From the NCBI RefSeq assembly GCF_002210435.1, contig NZ_MZMV01000009.1:62001-126000 (forward strand): a DNA stretch of 64,000 nucleotides. The letters are read 5' to 3'. Below are positions 40,973 through 50,364 of this stretch, one piece after another. The notes beneath the pieces were generated by a model. It searched no databases, was not told the origin of the DNA, and saw nothing but the letters and a program-made list of their open reading frames with translations. A program made the position numbers and the translations under genes. The stretch's first letter is position 1; each line of letters opens with the position of its first letter. The stretch comes from Micromonospora wenchangensis (GTDB lineage Bacteria; Actinomycetota; Actinomycetes; Mycobacteriales; Micromonosporaceae).

Positions 40973-42522
40973 CCGACGGTGCGCTCAGTCCCGACCTGGC
41001 GGGCTTCGTCGAGGCGGCGGCCCGGTGGCGGGTGGTGCCGGTGACCCGGCGGCTGCTGGCCGACGCGGAGACCCCGGTGGGGGTCTACCGCAAGCTGGCC
41101 GGTGGGCCGGGCACCTTCCTGCTGGAGTCCGCCGAGCAGGGCGTCGGCTCGGCCGGCATGGCCTGGTCGCGCTACTCGTTCATCGGGGTGCGCAGCAGCG
41201 CCACCCTGGTCGAACGGGACGGCGTCGCGCAGTGGACCGGCACCCCGCCGGCCGGCGTGCCGGTCTCCGGCGACCCGGTGCACGTGCTGCGGGAGACCGT
41301 CGCGGCGCTCGCCGGTGGGACGCCCGACCCGGCCGCCGGCCTGCCGCCGCTGACGGGCGGCATGGTGGGCTACCTGGGGTACGACCTGATCCGCCGGTTC
41401 GAGCGGCTGCCCGAGCTGACCGAGGACGACCTGGGCCTGCCGGAGCTGGGCATGATGCTCGCCACCGACCTGGTGGTGCTGGACCACTACGACGGCTCGG
41501 CGATCCTGGTCGCCAACGCGGTGCTGCCGCCGCTGGATGACCCGGACCGGGCCGAGCGGGTCACCGCCGCCTACCACCACGCGGTGGGGCGGCTCGACGC
41601 GATGACCACCGCGCTGTCCCGACCGATTCCGCCCATGATCTCGACGGTGGGCCGGCCGCCGGCCGGCGACGTGGTCAGCCGCACCCCTGACGGCGGCTAC
41701 CCGAAGGCGGTCGAGGCGGCGAAGGAGGCGATCCGGGCCGGCGAGTGCTTCCAGATCGTGCTGGCCCAGCGGTTCGAGCGGGCCACCGACGCCGACCCGC
41801 TGGACGTCTACCGGGTGCTGCGCACGACCAACCCGAGCCCGTACATGTACCTGCTCCGGTTCGACGGGTTCGACATCGTCGGCTCGTCCCCGGAGGCGCA
41901 CCTCAAGGTCAACGCCGACACCGACGGGCAGCGCCGGGCGATGCTGCACCCGATCGCCGGCACCCGGCCGCGCGGGGCCACCCCGGTCGCCGACGCCCGG
42001 CTCGCCACCGAACTGCTGGCCGACCCGAAGGAACGCGCCGAGCACGTGATGCTCGTCGACCTGGGCCGCAACGACCTGGGCCGGGTGTGCCGGCCGGGCA
42101 CCGTGCAGGTGCCGGAGTTCGCCACCATCGAGCGGTACAGCCACGTGATGCACATCGTCTCCACGGTGGTGGGCACCCTGCGCGACGACCGGACGGCGTT
42201 CGACGCGCTGGCCGCCACCTTCCCCGCCGGCACCCTGTCCGGGGCGCCGAAGGTGCGGGCCATGGAGATCATCGAGGGGCTGGAGCCGGTGCGCCGGGGC
42301 CTCTACGGCGGCACCGTCGGCTACTTCGGGTTCGGCGGAGACCTCGACATGGCGATCGCGATCCGGACCGCGCTGATCCGCGACGGCCGGGCGTACGTGC
42401 AGGCCGGGGCGGGGGTGGTGGCCGATTCCGATCCGGCCGCCGAGGACCAGGAGACCCGGAACAAGGCCGCCGCCGTGCTGGCCGCCATCGCCGCCGCCGA
42501 GACCCTGCGACCGGCGCGGTGA
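40969..42522 (+). CDS. trpE: Anthranilate synthase component I
   Basis: Chorismate-binding enzyme of 517 residues for the first step of tryptophan synthesis. The tryptophan-feedback region [11 protein letters not shown] is near residue 45, and the catalytic domain contains [65 protein letters not shown] and [27 protein letters not shown] at 40969 overlaps the hisI stop. Component II (trpG) and trpD are not visible in this window, so they must lie elsewhere. Confidence 0.96.
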   Translation: MTDGALSPDLAGFVEAAARWRVVPVTRRLLADAETPVGVYRKLAGGPGTFLLESAEQGVGSAGMAWSRYSFIGVRSSATLVERDGVAQWTGTPPAGVPVSGDPVHVLRETVAALAGGTPDPAAGLPPLTGGMVGYLGYDLIRRFERLPELTEDDLGLPELGMMLATDLVVLDHYDGSAILVANAVLPPLDDPDRAERVTAAYHHAVGRLDAMTTALSRPIPPMISTVGRPPAGDVVSRTPDGGYPKAVEAAKEAIRAGECFQIVLAQRFERATDADPLDVYRVLRTTNPSPYMYLLRFDGFDIVGSSPEAHLKVNADTDGQRRAMLHPIAGTRPRGATPVADARLATELLADPKERAEHVMLVDLGRNDLGRVCRPGTVQVPEFATIERYSHVMHIVSTVVGTLRDDRTAFDALAATFPAGTLSGAPKVRAMEIIEGLEPVRRGLYGGTVGYFGFGGDLDMAIAIRTALIRDGRAYVQAGAGVVADSDPAAEDQETRNKAAAVLAAIAAAETLRPAR

Positions 42523-43100
42523 GCGGCACCGGGGCCGCCGCGACGACGGCGACCGACGGCCCGTCGACCGGCCGGCGCGAGCTGACGTACGCGGTGCTGC
42601 TCTGCCTGGCCGGCGCGGGTCTGGCGGCCTGGGCGGCGACCCGGACCTGGTCGGTGGAGGTGGTCGCCCGGGGCGCGCTGCCGTCGAGCCGGCAGGAGCG
42701 TTCCGGTGCGGACCTGCTGCCGTGGCTGTCGGCGCTGGCGCTCGTCGCGTTGGCCGGCGGCGGCGCGGTGCTGGCCACCCGGGGGCTGGTCCGGCGGCTG
42801 CTGGGCGGCCTGGTCGCCCTGCTCGGCCTGGCGGTGGCGGCCGGTGGCGGCTACGGGCTGGTCGCCACCGGCGGCGTCGAGGTGCACCGGCAGTGGCCGG
42901 CGCTCTGCCTGCTCGGCGGGCTGGTGGCGGCCGGTGGGGGGCTGCTCACCGCGCGCCGCGGCGCGGCCTGGCCGGCGATGGGTGCCCGCTACGAGCGGAC
43001 GGTCCGCGCCGACGGGCCGGCCGGCCGGCCGATCGCCGAGGGGGGCAACCGGGAGGCGTGGGATGCGCTGGACCGGGGTGAGGACCCGACGGTCAGCTGA
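42519..43100 (+). CDS. Trp operon-associated membrane protein (TIGR02234-like)
   Basis: Membrane protein of 193 residues with four hydrophobic helices (about 23-42, 67-85, 95-115 and 127-145), matching the actinobacterial family encoded between trpE and trpC. The outward loop has [30 protein letters not shown]. Family members lack a known activity; a role linked to tryptophan or aromatic uptake is only suggested by position. GTG at 42519 overlaps the trpE stop. Its stop shares the palindrome TCAGCTGA with the convergent gene's stop. Confidence 0.88.
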   Translation: MSGTGAAATTATDGPSTGRRELTYAVLLCLAGAGLAAWAATRTWSVEVVARGALPSSRQERSGADLLPWLSALALVALAGGGAVLATRGLVRRLLGGLVALLGLAVAAGGGYGLVATGGVEVHRQWPALCLLGGLVAAGGGLLTARRGAAWPAMGARYERTVRADGPAGRPIAEGGNREAWDALDRGEDPTVS

Positions 43101-43368
43101 CCGGCTGCGGCGCGCGGGCGGCCTGCCGGTCCCGGGTCGCGGCCCGGCTCGCGGCCAGCTCGGCGACCAGGCGGTCCAGGGCGGCGCGCTGGTCGGCGCG
43201 GGCCCGGTCGGCGCAGACCGCCTCCCAGGCGTTGCCCCGCGCGGTACGCACCCGGCCCTCGCCCACCACGACGCGTTCGACGGTGTGCACCACCTCGACG
43301 GCCAGCGAGGCGACGGTCCGGGAGATGGTGGTGAGTCCGATGCCGGCGTTCGGCCCCGCAGTGCTCAT
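43093..43368 (-). CDS. Small conserved-looking hypothetical protein
   Basis: Encodes 91 residues, unrecognised. Hydrophobic and amphipathic N-terminal half (GIGLTTISRTVASLAVEVVHTVERVVVGEG), then a basic, helical region (RTARGNAWEAVCADRARADQRAALDRLVAELAASRAATRDRQ) likely to form a coiled coil. The ATG at 43368 is convergent with the trp membrane protein, the two stop codons sharing the 8-base TCAGCTGA. Could be membrane-peripheral. The codon pattern looks real, but there is no independent support. Confidence 0.6.
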   Translation of the reverse strand: MSTAGPNAGIGLTTISRTVASLAVEVVHTVERVVVGEGRVRTARGNAWEAVCADRARADQRAALDRLVAELAASRAATRDRQAARAPQPVS

Positions 43369-43747
43369 AGGTCACCCCGCACGATGAGATCCGATGGTGG
43401 GCAGGCGCATCGTCGAGTCTGCCCGACACCGATGCTGCCGGGCTCACGTTTCGCCCGGGTGACGGCCCGGTCAACGGCCCCCACCTGCGCGGCACGGCCC
43501 TTCTTGAGCTTGGTCACAGCCGTCGGGCCGCTCCCGTCGAGCTGCGCGCCGGGCCCGGGCGTGATCTCATAGCGTATGGGCATCGATCGATGGTCTGGGG
43601 CGTCCCGGACGACGGGTGTCGATGACACCCACCGACGGGTCCGGTGGCGCTGCGTGACATTCCGTTCACCGGAGGTCCGGCATCATGCCACAGCCCATCT
43701 CGTGAGGAGCGCCATACCCCCGGCGACTGTCGCCAGGTGGCGCCCCC
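43369..43747. other. Gap before trpC, no gene recognised
   Basis: About 390 bases without a supported gene. It contains a hairpin CCACCG/CGGTGG (43629-43634 with 43642-43647) and a 6-codon ATG frame (43685-43705) preceded by GGAGG, with no tryptophan codons. No T-box or tryptophan-rich leader peptide was found. Confidence 0.5.
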
Positions 43748-43753
43748 TAGCAT
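43748..43753 (+). promoter_or_regulatory. -10 element for trpC (leaderless candidate)
   Basis: TAGCAT, 6 bases, then ATG at 43760. A later GTG at 43787 with AGAGGGGAG upstream is an alternative translation start. Confidence 0.45.
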
Positions 43754-43759
43754 CGGCCC

Positions 43760-44650
43760 ATGACACCCGGAGAGGGGAGTCCGTTGGTGACTGCTGAGCA
43801 TGCGCACGCAGAGGGGGACGGGGCCGGTTCGGCGGCGTCCGGAAGCGTGCTCGACGAGATCCTGGCCGGCGTCCGTGAGGACGTGGCCCGGCGGCAGGAG
43901 CAGCTTCCGCTGGAGCGGCTGCGGGAACTGGCCGCCGCCGCGCCACCACCGCTGGACGCGTACGCGGCCCTGCGCAAGCCCGGCGTGGCCGTGATCGCCG
44001 AGGTGAAGCGTTCCTCGCCGAGCCGGGGCCGGCTGGCCGAGATCGCCGACCCGGCCGAACTGGCCGGTGAGTACGCCTCCGGCGGCGCGCGGGCGATCAG
44101 TGTGCTGACCGAGGGGCGCTGGTTCGGCGGTTCCCTCGACGACCTGGCGGCCGTGCGGGCCGCCGTGCAGGTGCCGGTCCTGCGCAAGGACTTCGTGGTC
44201 TCCAGCTACCAGGTGCACGAGGCGCGGGCGCACGGTGCCGACCTGGTGCTGCTGATCGTCGCCGCGCTGGAGCAGAACGCCCTGGTCGGGCTGCTGGAGC
44301 GGATCGAGTCGCTGGGCATGTGCGCGCTGGTCGAGGTGCACACCGAGGAGGAGGCCGACCGGGCCCTGGAGGCCGGCGCGCAGGTGATCGGGGTCAACGC
44401 CCGTGACCTGCGTACTCTGGAGGTCGACCGGTCGGTGTTCGAGCGGATCGCCCCCGGCCTGCCCAGCAGCGTCGTCAAGATCGCCGAGTCGGGGGTGCGG
44501 GGCCCGCACGACCTGATCCGGTACGCCTCGGCCGGCGCCGACGCCGTGCTGGTGGGCGAGGGGCTGGTCACCCAGAAGAGCCCCCGCGAGGCGGTCGCCG
44601 AGCTGGTCAACGCCGGGAACCACCCGGCCACGCCCCGCCCGGCGCGCTGA
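43760..44650 (+). CDS. trpC: Indole-3-glycerol phosphate synthase
   Basis: TIM-barrel decarboxylating cyclase for the fourth step of tryptophan synthesis. The core starts at [18 protein letters not shown] and includes [18 protein letters not shown] (catalytic Lys), [50 protein letters not shown] (second Lys) and [31 protein letters not shown]. The ATG at 43760 gives a 296-residue protein with an unusual acidic N-terminal tail of about 30 residues. GTG at 43787 with a strong ribosome site would give 287 residues. Confidence 0.95.
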   Translation: MTPGEGSPLVTAEHAHAEGDGAGSAASGSVLDEILAGVREDVARRQEQLPLERLRELAAAAPPPLDAYAALRKPGVAVIAEVKRSSPSRGRLAEIADPAELAGEYASGGARAISVLTEGRWFGGSLDDLAAVRAAVQVPVLRKDFVVSSYQVHEARAHGADLVLLIVAALEQNALVGLLERIESLGMCALVEVHTEEEADRALEAGAQVIGVNARDLRTLEVDRSVFERIAPGLPSSVVKIAESGVRGPHDLIRYASAGADAVLVGEGLVTQKSPREAVAELVNAGNHPATPRPAR

Positions 44651-44688
44651 CCCCGACGGGCAGATCCGCGCAGCGAGAGGACATCGCG

Positions 44689-44760
44689 ATGAGCGAGCGA
44701 TTCGTCACCGGCGACGCGACGGTGCGTCGGCGCGCGACCGGCCGGGGAGCGGCGGCGTGA
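44689..44760 (+). CDS. Tiny ORF between trpC and trpB, possible trpM/trpX-like
   Basis: Encodes 23 residues ([20 protein letters not shown] and three Ala). GAGAGG lies 8 bases before the ATG, and the stop overlaps the trpB GTG (GTGA), suggesting a translated coupling peptide. Streptomyces trpCXBA operons have a small gene at this position. Similarity at sequence level cannot be claimed, and the GAGCGAGCG part may derive from a dispersed repeat. Confidence 0.35.
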   Translation: MSERFVTGDATVRRRATGRGAAA

Positions 44761-45986
44761 GCGCCGGGGAGACGGCCGAGCGGTTCCCCGACTCCGCCGG
44801 CCACTTCGGCCGCTTCGGTGGCCGGTTCGTTCCCGAGGCGCTGGTCGCGGCGCTCGACGAGCTGGACGCCGCGTACCGCAAGGCGATGACCGACGAGGAG
44901 TTCCGCGCCGAGTTCGACGCCCTGCTGCGCGACTACGCCGGCACCCCCTCGCTGCTCTACCCCGCCGAGCGGTTCTCCGCCAAGGTCGGTGCCCGGGTGC
45001 TGCTCAAGCGGGAGGACCTCAACCACACCGGCGCGCACAAGGTGCGCAACGTGCTGGGCCAGGCGCTGCTCACCAGGCGGATGGGCAAGCGCCGGGTGAT
45101 CGCCGAGACCGGCGCCGGTCAGCACGGGGTGGCCACCGCCACCGCCGCCGCCCTGTTCGACCTCGAGTGCGTGGTCTACATGGGCGAGGTGGACACCGAG
45201 CGGCAGGCGCTCAACGTGGCCCGGATGCGGATGCTCGGCGCGACCGTGATCCCGGTGACCACCGGCTCGCGCACCCTCAAGGACGCGATGAACGAGGCGA
45301 TGCGGGACTGGGTCGCCAACGTCGACGACACCCACTACCTGATCGGCACCGCCGCCGGCCCGCACCCGTTCCCGGAGCTGGTCCGGGACTTCGTGCGCGG
45401 CATCGGCGACGAGGCCCGCCGGCAGTGCCTCGACCTGACCGGCGCGCTGCCCGACGCGGTGCTGGCCTGCGTCGGGGGCGGCTCCAACGCGCTGGGCATC
45501 TTCCACGCGTTCGTCCCCGACACCGACGTGCGGTTGTACGGCTTCGAGGCCGGCGGCGAGGGCGTGGACACCGACCGGCACGCCGCCAGCATCACCGGCG
45601 GCACCCCGGGGGTGCTGCACGGCGCCCGCACGTACGTGCTGCAGAACGCCGACGGTCAGACCATCGAGTCGCACTCGATCTCCGCGGGTCTGGACTACCC
45701 CGGCGTCGGCCCGGAGCACGCCTGGCTGCACGACAGCGGCCGGGCCCGCTACCAGCCGGTGACCGACGCCGAGGCGATGGCCGCGTTCGAGCTGCTCTGC
45801 CGCACCGAGGGGATCATCCCGGCGATCGAGAGCGCGCACGCCCTGGCCGGCGCGGTGCAGATCGCCCCGCAGCTCGCCGCCGAACTGGGCCGGGAACCGG
45901 TCCTGGTGGTCAACCTCTCCGGTCGGGGCGACAAGGACGTGCACACCGCCGGCGAGTACTTCGGCATCCTCGACAAGGAGCAGTGA
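44757..45986 (+). CDS. trpB: Tryptophan synthase beta chain
   Basis: PLP enzyme condensing indole with serine to tryptophan. The 409 residues include [20 protein letters not shown], the PLP-lysine region [20 protein letters not shown] (Lys95, with VRN in place of the common INN), [18 protein letters not shown], the phosphate loop [13 protein letters not shown] and [14 protein letters not shown] [14 protein letters not shown] near the C-terminus. It overlaps the tiny ORF upstream and is 4 bases from trpA. Confidence 0.97.
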   Translation: MSAGETAERFPDSAGHFGRFGGRFVPEALVAALDELDAAYRKAMTDEEFRAEFDALLRDYAGTPSLLYPAERFSAKVGARVLLKREDLNHTGAHKVRNVLGQALLTRRMGKRRVIAETGAGQHGVATATAAALFDLECVVYMGEVDTERQALNVARMRMLGATVIPVTTGSRTLKDAMNEAMRDWVANVDDTHYLIGTAAGPHPFPELVRDFVRGIGDEARRQCLDLTGALPDAVLACVGGGSNALGIFHAFVPDTDVRLYGFEAGGEGVDTDRHAASITGGTPGVLHGARTYVLQNADGQTIESHSISAGLDYPGVGPEHAWLHDSGRARYQPVTDAEAMAAFELLCRTEGIIPAIESAHALAGAVQIAPQLAAELGREPVLVVNLSGRGDKDVHTAGEYFGILDKEQ

Positions 45987-45990
45987 GACC

Positions 45991-46794
45991 GTGAGCCGGA
46001 TCGGGGTGGCCTTCGACAAGGCCCGCGCCGACGGGCGGGCCGTCCTGGTCGGCTGCATGCCGGCCGGGTTCCCGACCGTCGACGGCAGCATCGCCGCGAT
46101 GACCGCGATGGTCGAGGCCGGGGTGGACGTCATCGAGGTGGAGATCCCCTACTCCGACCCGGTGATGGACGGCCCGGTGATCCAGAAGGCCAGCGACATC
46201 GCCCTGGCCGGTGGCGTCCGCACCGCCGACACGCTGCGCATCATCGAGGCGGTCGCGGCCACCGGTGCCCCGGTGGTCACCATGACCTACTGGAACCCGA
46301 TCGAGCAGTACGGGGTGGACGCGTTCGCCCGGGACCTGGCCGCCGCCGGGGGCACCGGCCTGATCACCCCCGACCTGATCCCCGAGGAGGCCGGCGAGTG
46401 GCTGGCCGCCTCGGAGGCGTACGGCCTGGACCGGACGTTCCTGGTCTCCCCGTCGTCGACCGACGCCCGGCTGCGGATGACCGTCGAGCACTGCCGGGGC
46501 TTCGTCTACGCGACCGCCATCATGGGGGTCACCGGGGCCCGGTCGCAGACCTCCGACGCCGCACCGGTGCTGGTTTCCCGGGTGCGGGAGGCCACCGAAC
46601 TGCCCGTCGGGGTGGGGCTCGGTGTCGGCACCGGCGCGCAGGCGGCCACCGTCGCCGGGTACGCCGACGGGGTGATCGTGGGCAGCGCGCTGATCCGCCG
46701 GCTGCTGGACGCGCCGGACCTCGACGCGGGGCTGGCCGCCCTGCGTACCCTCTCCGCCGAACTCGCCGAGGGCGTCCGCAACCCGGCCCGCTGA
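45991..46794 (+). CDS. trpA: Tryptophan synthase alpha chain
   Basis: Retro-aldol cleavage of indoleglycerol phosphate, passing indole through a tunnel to TrpB. The 267 residues show VLVGCMPAGFPTVDG, the catalytic Glu and Asp in VIEVEIPYSDPVMDGPVIQ, TYWNPIEQYGVDAF, and the active loop GLITPDLIPEEAGEW. GIGSGV-like VGVGLGVGTGAQAATVAGYADGVIVGSALIR binds phosphate. GTG at 45991 follows GAAGGAGCAG-type sequence at the end of trpB. Last gene of trpC-trpB-trpA. Confidence 0.97.
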   Translation: MSRIGVAFDKARADGRAVLVGCMPAGFPTVDGSIAAMTAMVEAGVDVIEVEIPYSDPVMDGPVIQKASDIALAGGVRTADTLRIIEAVAATGAPVVTMTYWNPIEQYGVDAFARDLAAAGGTGLITPDLIPEEAGEWLAASEAYGLDRTFLVSPSSTDARLRMTVEHCRGFVYATAIMGVTGARSQTSDAAPVLVSRVREATELPVGVGLGVGTGAQAATVAGYADGVIVGSALIRRLLDAPDLDAGLAALRTLSAELAEGVRNPAR

Positions 46795-46976
46795 CCCCCG
46801 CCCCGACGCCTGGTGATCGCACCGGCGTGCCGGCGACCCGACGGTCCCCCCGACGAGGGGGTGCCGGCGTGCCGCCGGCCGGGGTGGCGTGCGCGGATCA
46901 CCGGGCCGGACCACGGCGCGGCCGGTCGGGCCGGGGTCCGACCGGACCGGGGTGCCACGGCGGGCGTCCGCAGCGG

Positions 46977-46982
46977 TAGCCT
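46977..46982 (+). promoter_or_regulatory. -10 element for lgt (leaderless candidate)
   Basis: TAGCCT, 8 bases, then GTG at 46991. No ribosome-binding site or clear -35 is visible. Confidence 0.45.
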
Positions 46983-46990
46983 GTTCCCCC

Positions 46991-48169
46991 GTGACCCTCG
47001 TCTCGATGACGCCCCTGGCGGCGCTGCCCAGCCCGACCACCGCCGTCTGGCAGCTCGGGCCGGTCCCGCTGCGGGCGTACGCCCTCTGCATCGTCGCCGG
47101 CATCGTGGTCGCCTGCCTGGTGACCGAGCATCGGCTGCGCCAGCGCGGCGTCGCCCCCGGCGCGGTGCTCGACATCGCGGTGTGGGCGGTCCCGACCGGC
47201 ATCATCGGCGCCCGGATCTACCACGTCGTCACCTCCCCCGAGAAGTACTTCGGCACCGGTGGCGACCCGTGGAAGGCGTTCGCCATCTGGGAGGGCGGCC
47301 TCGGCATCTGGGGGGCCGTGGCCGGTGGCGCGGTCGGCGCGTGGATCGCCGCCCGGCAGCTCGGCATCCCGCTGACGGTGGTGGCCGACGCCCTGGCCCC
47401 GGGCCTGCCGCTGGCCCAGGCGGTGGGCCGACTGGGCAACTGGTTCAACAACGAGCTGTACGGCGGGCGGACCACCCTGCCGTGGGGCCTGGAGATCCAC
47501 CGGATGGACCCGGACAACCCCGGGCACGCGCTGCGCGACGACGCCAACCAGCCCATCCTGGAACCCGGCCTCTACCATCCGACGTTCGCCTACGAGGCGC
47601 TGTGGAACCTCGGCGTCGCCGGCCTGGTGTTCGCCCTGGACCGGCGGTTCGGGTTCGGGCGCGGCCGGGCCTTCGCGCTCTACGTGATGGGCTACACCGC
47701 CGGCCGGTTCTGGATCGAGCTGATGCGCACCGACGAGGCGAACCACATCCTCGGTCTGCGGCTCAACGTGTGGACCGCCGGCCTGGTCTTCCTCGGTGCG
47801 TTGATCTACTTCCTGCGGGTGCGTGGGCCCCGCGAGTTCCTGATCCCGCTCGACGCCCCCGCCGCCGTTCCCGCCACCGACGGCGCCGGGAGCGACGTCT
47901 CCCAGGTCGACCTCGCCGCCACCGGCAAGGGGGGCCCGACGGCCCCCCCGCCTGGGTACCGGGTGGTCGACGAGGAACAGTTCACCGCGTACCGGGAGAG
48001 CGGGGTGCTGCCCGACGCAGCGGACGGTCCGGCGGCCGACGACGGGGTCGACCGGCCGGCGGCCGGTGATACCCCTGCCGACCCCGACGACCGGTCCACC
48101 GGCGACGAGCCCGCCGGAGCCGACCGGTCCGCCGGTGCCGCCGGCCGGTCCACCGACCGGGACAGCTGA
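46991..48169 (+). CDS. lgt: Prolipoprotein diacylglyceryl transferase
   Basis: Membrane enzyme that attaches diacylglycerol from phosphatidylglycerol to the lipobox cysteine. The 392 residues contain seven helices and key motifs: IIGARIYHVVTSPEKYF, WEGGLGIWGAVAGG, the signature VGRLGNWFNNELYGG (Arg and Asn in the active site) and HPTFAYEALWNLG with the catalytic His/Glu. The C-terminal 110 residues are a Pro/Ala/Asp-rich cytoplasmic tail common in actinobacteria. GTG at 46991 is chosen; an ATG at 47006 is possible. Partner of LspA at 8213. Confidence 0.96.
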   Translation: MTLVSMTPLAALPSPTTAVWQLGPVPLRAYALCIVAGIVVACLVTEHRLRQRGVAPGAVLDIAVWAVPTGIIGARIYHVVTSPEKYFGTGGDPWKAFAIWEGGLGIWGAVAGGAVGAWIAARQLGIPLTVVADALAPGLPLAQAVGRLGNWFNNELYGGRTTLPWGLEIHRMDPDNPGHALRDDANQPILEPGLYHPTFAYEALWNLGVAGLVFALDRRFGFGRGRAFALYVMGYTAGRFWIELMRTDEANHILGLRLNVWTAGLVFLGALIYFLRVRGPREFLIPLDAPAAVPATDGAGSDVSQVDLAATGKGGPTAPPPGYRVVDEEQFTAYRESGVLPDAADGPAADDGVDRPAAGDTPADPDDRSTGDEPAGADRSAGAAGRSTDRDS

Positions 48170-48180
48170 GCGGGCGCGGC

Positions 48181-49368
48181 GTGCGCAGCGCGGTGGTGGT
48201 CGGTGCCGGCCTCGGCGGTCTGGCGGTGGCCGGCGCGCTGGCCCGCTCCGGGTGGCGGGTCACCCTGCTGGAACGGGCCGACCGGGTGCGCCCGGAACCC
48301 ACCGCCGTGGTGCTGTGGCCCAACGGGGTACGCGCGTTGCAGGTGCTCGGCGTCGGTGCCGGCCTGGACGCCATCGCGACCCCGCTGCCTGACGGCGGTA
48401 TCCGCCGCCCCGACGGTCACTGGCTGGTGCAGCCCCGGCCCACCCCGGCCGACCGGATGCCGGTGGTGGTGCACCGGGAGGACCTGCACGACGCGCTGAT
48501 CGCCGGCCTCGGCGAGCGGGTCGAGCTGCGCACCGGGGTCGCCGTGGACCACGTCCGGGCCGATGCCGCCGAGCGGCCCGGGGTGGGGTGGAACGGCCAG
48601 TTCGTCGAGGCGGACCTGGTCGTCGCCGCCGACGGCACGGACAGCGTGCTGCGCCGCCAGCTCGCCCCCGAGGCCGCCGTGGTCAGCTCCGGCTGTGCCG
48701 CCTGGCGGGCGGTGATCCCCTGGTACCGGGCCCCCGTGCCGGCCGACAAGCCGGTCGGGGGCGAGGTGCTGGGCGCCGGCTACCGGTTCGTGGCCGCCTC
48801 GCTGGGGGAGCGCGGCTCCTCCGGGGCGTCCCGCCGGGGTGGCGTCTACTGGGTGGCGACCGCCGCCGGGGCACCCCGGCCGGAGCCCCCGCAGACCCAG
48901 CTCGCCCTCCTGCAACGCTGGTTCGCCGGCTGGCCCGCGCCGATCGGTGAGCTGCTGGCCGCCACCGAACCCGCCGACCTGGTGCAGCAGGAGATCCGTG
49001 AGCTGCGCCCGCTGCCCCGCTCGTACGGCTTCCCGGCCGGGCCGGGCGGGGTGGTGCTGCTCGGTGACGCCGCCCACGCCATGCCACCGCACCTCGGGCA
49101 GGGCGCCTGCCTGGCGTTCGAGGACGCGGCCACCCTGTCGTCGTTGCTGCGCGAGTCCCGGCTCCCCGACGCCGTGCTGGCGTACGACCGGGTGCGGCGG
49201 CCCCGCGCGGCCACCGTGGTCCGGCAGACCCGGCGGATGTCGGCGGTGCTCCAGACCCGGGGTCGGCTGGCCCTGCGCGCCCGCGACGCGGCCCTCGGCA
49301 CGATCACCCCCCGGCTGCTCTCCGGTGCCGCCGCCACCGCCGCCACCTGGCGTCCCCCCACCCCCTGA
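48181..49368 (+). CDS. FAD-dependent monooxygenase
   Basis: Aromatic-hydroxylase-type flavoprotein of 395 residues. FAD motif 1 is VVVGAGLGGLAVAGALARSGWRVTLLERADR, the DG motif is LVVAADGTDSVLRRQ, and the second FAD motif GVVLLGDAAHAMPPHLGQGACLAFEDAATLSSLL is complete. It is most like 3-hydroxybenzoate or salicylate hydroxylase-type enzymes. GTG start 11 bases after lgt. Substrate unknown; no biosynthetic partner is adjacent. A palindrome copy lies immediately downstream. Confidence 0.92.
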   Translation: MRSAVVVGAGLGGLAVAGALARSGWRVTLLERADRVRPEPTAVVLWPNGVRALQVLGVGAGLDAIATPLPDGGIRRPDGHWLVQPRPTPADRMPVVVHREDLHDALIAGLGERVELRTGVAVDHVRADAAERPGVGWNGQFVEADLVVAADGTDSVLRRQLAPEAAVVSSGCAAWRAVIPWYRAPVPADKPVGGEVLGAGYRFVAASLGERGSSGASRRGGVYWVATAAGAPRPEPPQTQLALLQRWFAGWPAPIGELLAATEPADLVQQEIRELRPLPRSYGFPAGPGGVVLLGDAAHAMPPHLGQGACLAFEDAATLSSLLRESRLPDAVLAYDRVRRPRAATVVRQTRRMSAVLQTRGRLALRARDAALGTITPRLLSGAAATAATWRPPTP

Positions 49369-49407
49369 CCCCCTCCCACCCGCCCACGCCGCGCGCCGCC
49401 TTCGGGC

Positions 49408-49487
49408 GGTGATCAAGAGGTTTGCGTCACGGTGAGCGCCCGAGGTGACGCAAACCTCTTGATCAACCCGCAAACCTCTTGATCACC
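49408..49487. repeat. Palindromic repeat, copy 3, with duplicated right arm
   Basis: Left arm TGATCAAGAGGTTTGCGTCA(C) (49410-49430, with GG before it) pairs perfectly with 49445-49465. A second partial right arm (49469-49487, CGCAAACCTCTTGATCACC) follows, so two alternative stems are possible. It lies between convergent genes ending at 49368 and 49513. Confidence 0.9.
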
Positions 49488-49512
49488 GGGGTGAGGGCCG
49501 GGTCAGGGCGGG

Positions 49513-50358
49513 TCAGATGAGGGCGGTGGGTTCGGCGATGCAGGCGGTGCCGATGCGGCGGAAGCCGACGCGCAGGTAGATCCGGGCGACGTCCTCGCTG
49601 CCGGCGGAGAGGAAGACCAGGTCGGTGCCGGCGGCGCGCAGGGTGCGGGCCAGGGTGGCGGTGACCGCGGCGGCGAGCCCCCGGCGGCGGGCGGCCGGCA
49701 GGGTGGCCACCCCGGCGATCTCGGCGACGTCGGCGACCCGCATCGCCATCCCGCTGGCCAGCACCCCGTCCTGCGGCGTGCCGGCGACCGCCGACAGCCG
49801 GCGGCCGGCGGCGATCGCGGCCCGCTCCTCGTCCAGCGCGGCCACGTCAAGCTCGGTCATCGCGGCGTCCCGTTCGGCCGGGCCGGCGTCGCCGGGGACG
49901 GTGCCGGCGGCGGAGAAGCCGACCGCGGCGACCGCGCGCCGGGCCGCCACGTCGAGCGCGAAGCTGGGCGCGTCCGGGTCCAGCACCCGCACCGGTACGT
50001 CGGTGAGCGTCGCCGGGTCGGGCGGGTCGGCCTGCGGGTCGAGCACCATCAGCGGGGCCTCCAGCACGCCCAGGCCGGCGGCGCGGGCGGTGGTGAGCAG
50101 GTCCGGGGTGGTCTCGTGCACCCACTCGAAGGCCTCCGGCAGGCCCAGCTCACGCTGCCGTTCCCGGACGGTGTGCAGGTCGGCCAGCGACGGTGGGGCG
50201 TCGGCGTCGAGGCGGGGGCGGGCGTAGAACGGCCAACCGGCCCCCTCCCGGGCGAACAGCACCAGACCGCCGTGTTCCTCGGCGCGGGCGGCGTCGCGGG
50301 GCACCGCGTCGTAGAAGCGTTCCAACCGGTCGAACAGGTCGCGGTGCGCAGGATCCAC
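49513..50358 (-). CDS. GNAT-family acetyltransferase
   Basis: Soluble protein of 281 residues. The C-terminal half is a GNAT domain: MRVADVAEIAGVATLPAARRRGLAAAVTATLARTLRAAG carries the acetyl-CoA loop (R/Q-x-x-G-x-G/A), and VFLSAGSEDVARIYLRVGFRRIGTACIAEP is the typical end. The N-terminal half (about 1-130) is a degenerate GNAT-like region. GTG at 50358 is 6 bases after a minus-strand TAGTCT, so leaderless translation is likely. Divergent from gltB. Substrate unknown. Confidence 0.88.
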   Translation of the reverse strand: MDPAHRDLFDRLERFYDAVPRDAARAEEHGGLVLFAREGAGWPFYARPRLDADAPPSLADLHTVRERQRELGLPEAFEWVHETTPDLLTTARAAGLGVLEAPLMVLDPQADPPDPATLTDVPVRVLDPDAPSFALDVAARRAVAAVGFSAAGTVPGDAGPAERDAAMTELDVAALDEERAAIAAGRRLSAVAGTPQDGVLASGMAMRVADVAEIAGVATLPAARRRGLAAAVTATLARTLRAAGTDLVFLSAGSEDVARIYLRVGFRRIGTACIAEPTALI

Positions 50359-50364
50359 CGCGCG

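Noticed and set aside
43685-43705. Possible trp leader peptide before trpC
   Set aside because: Six codons with a ribosome site but no tryptophan codon and no alternative stems that would form an attenuator.
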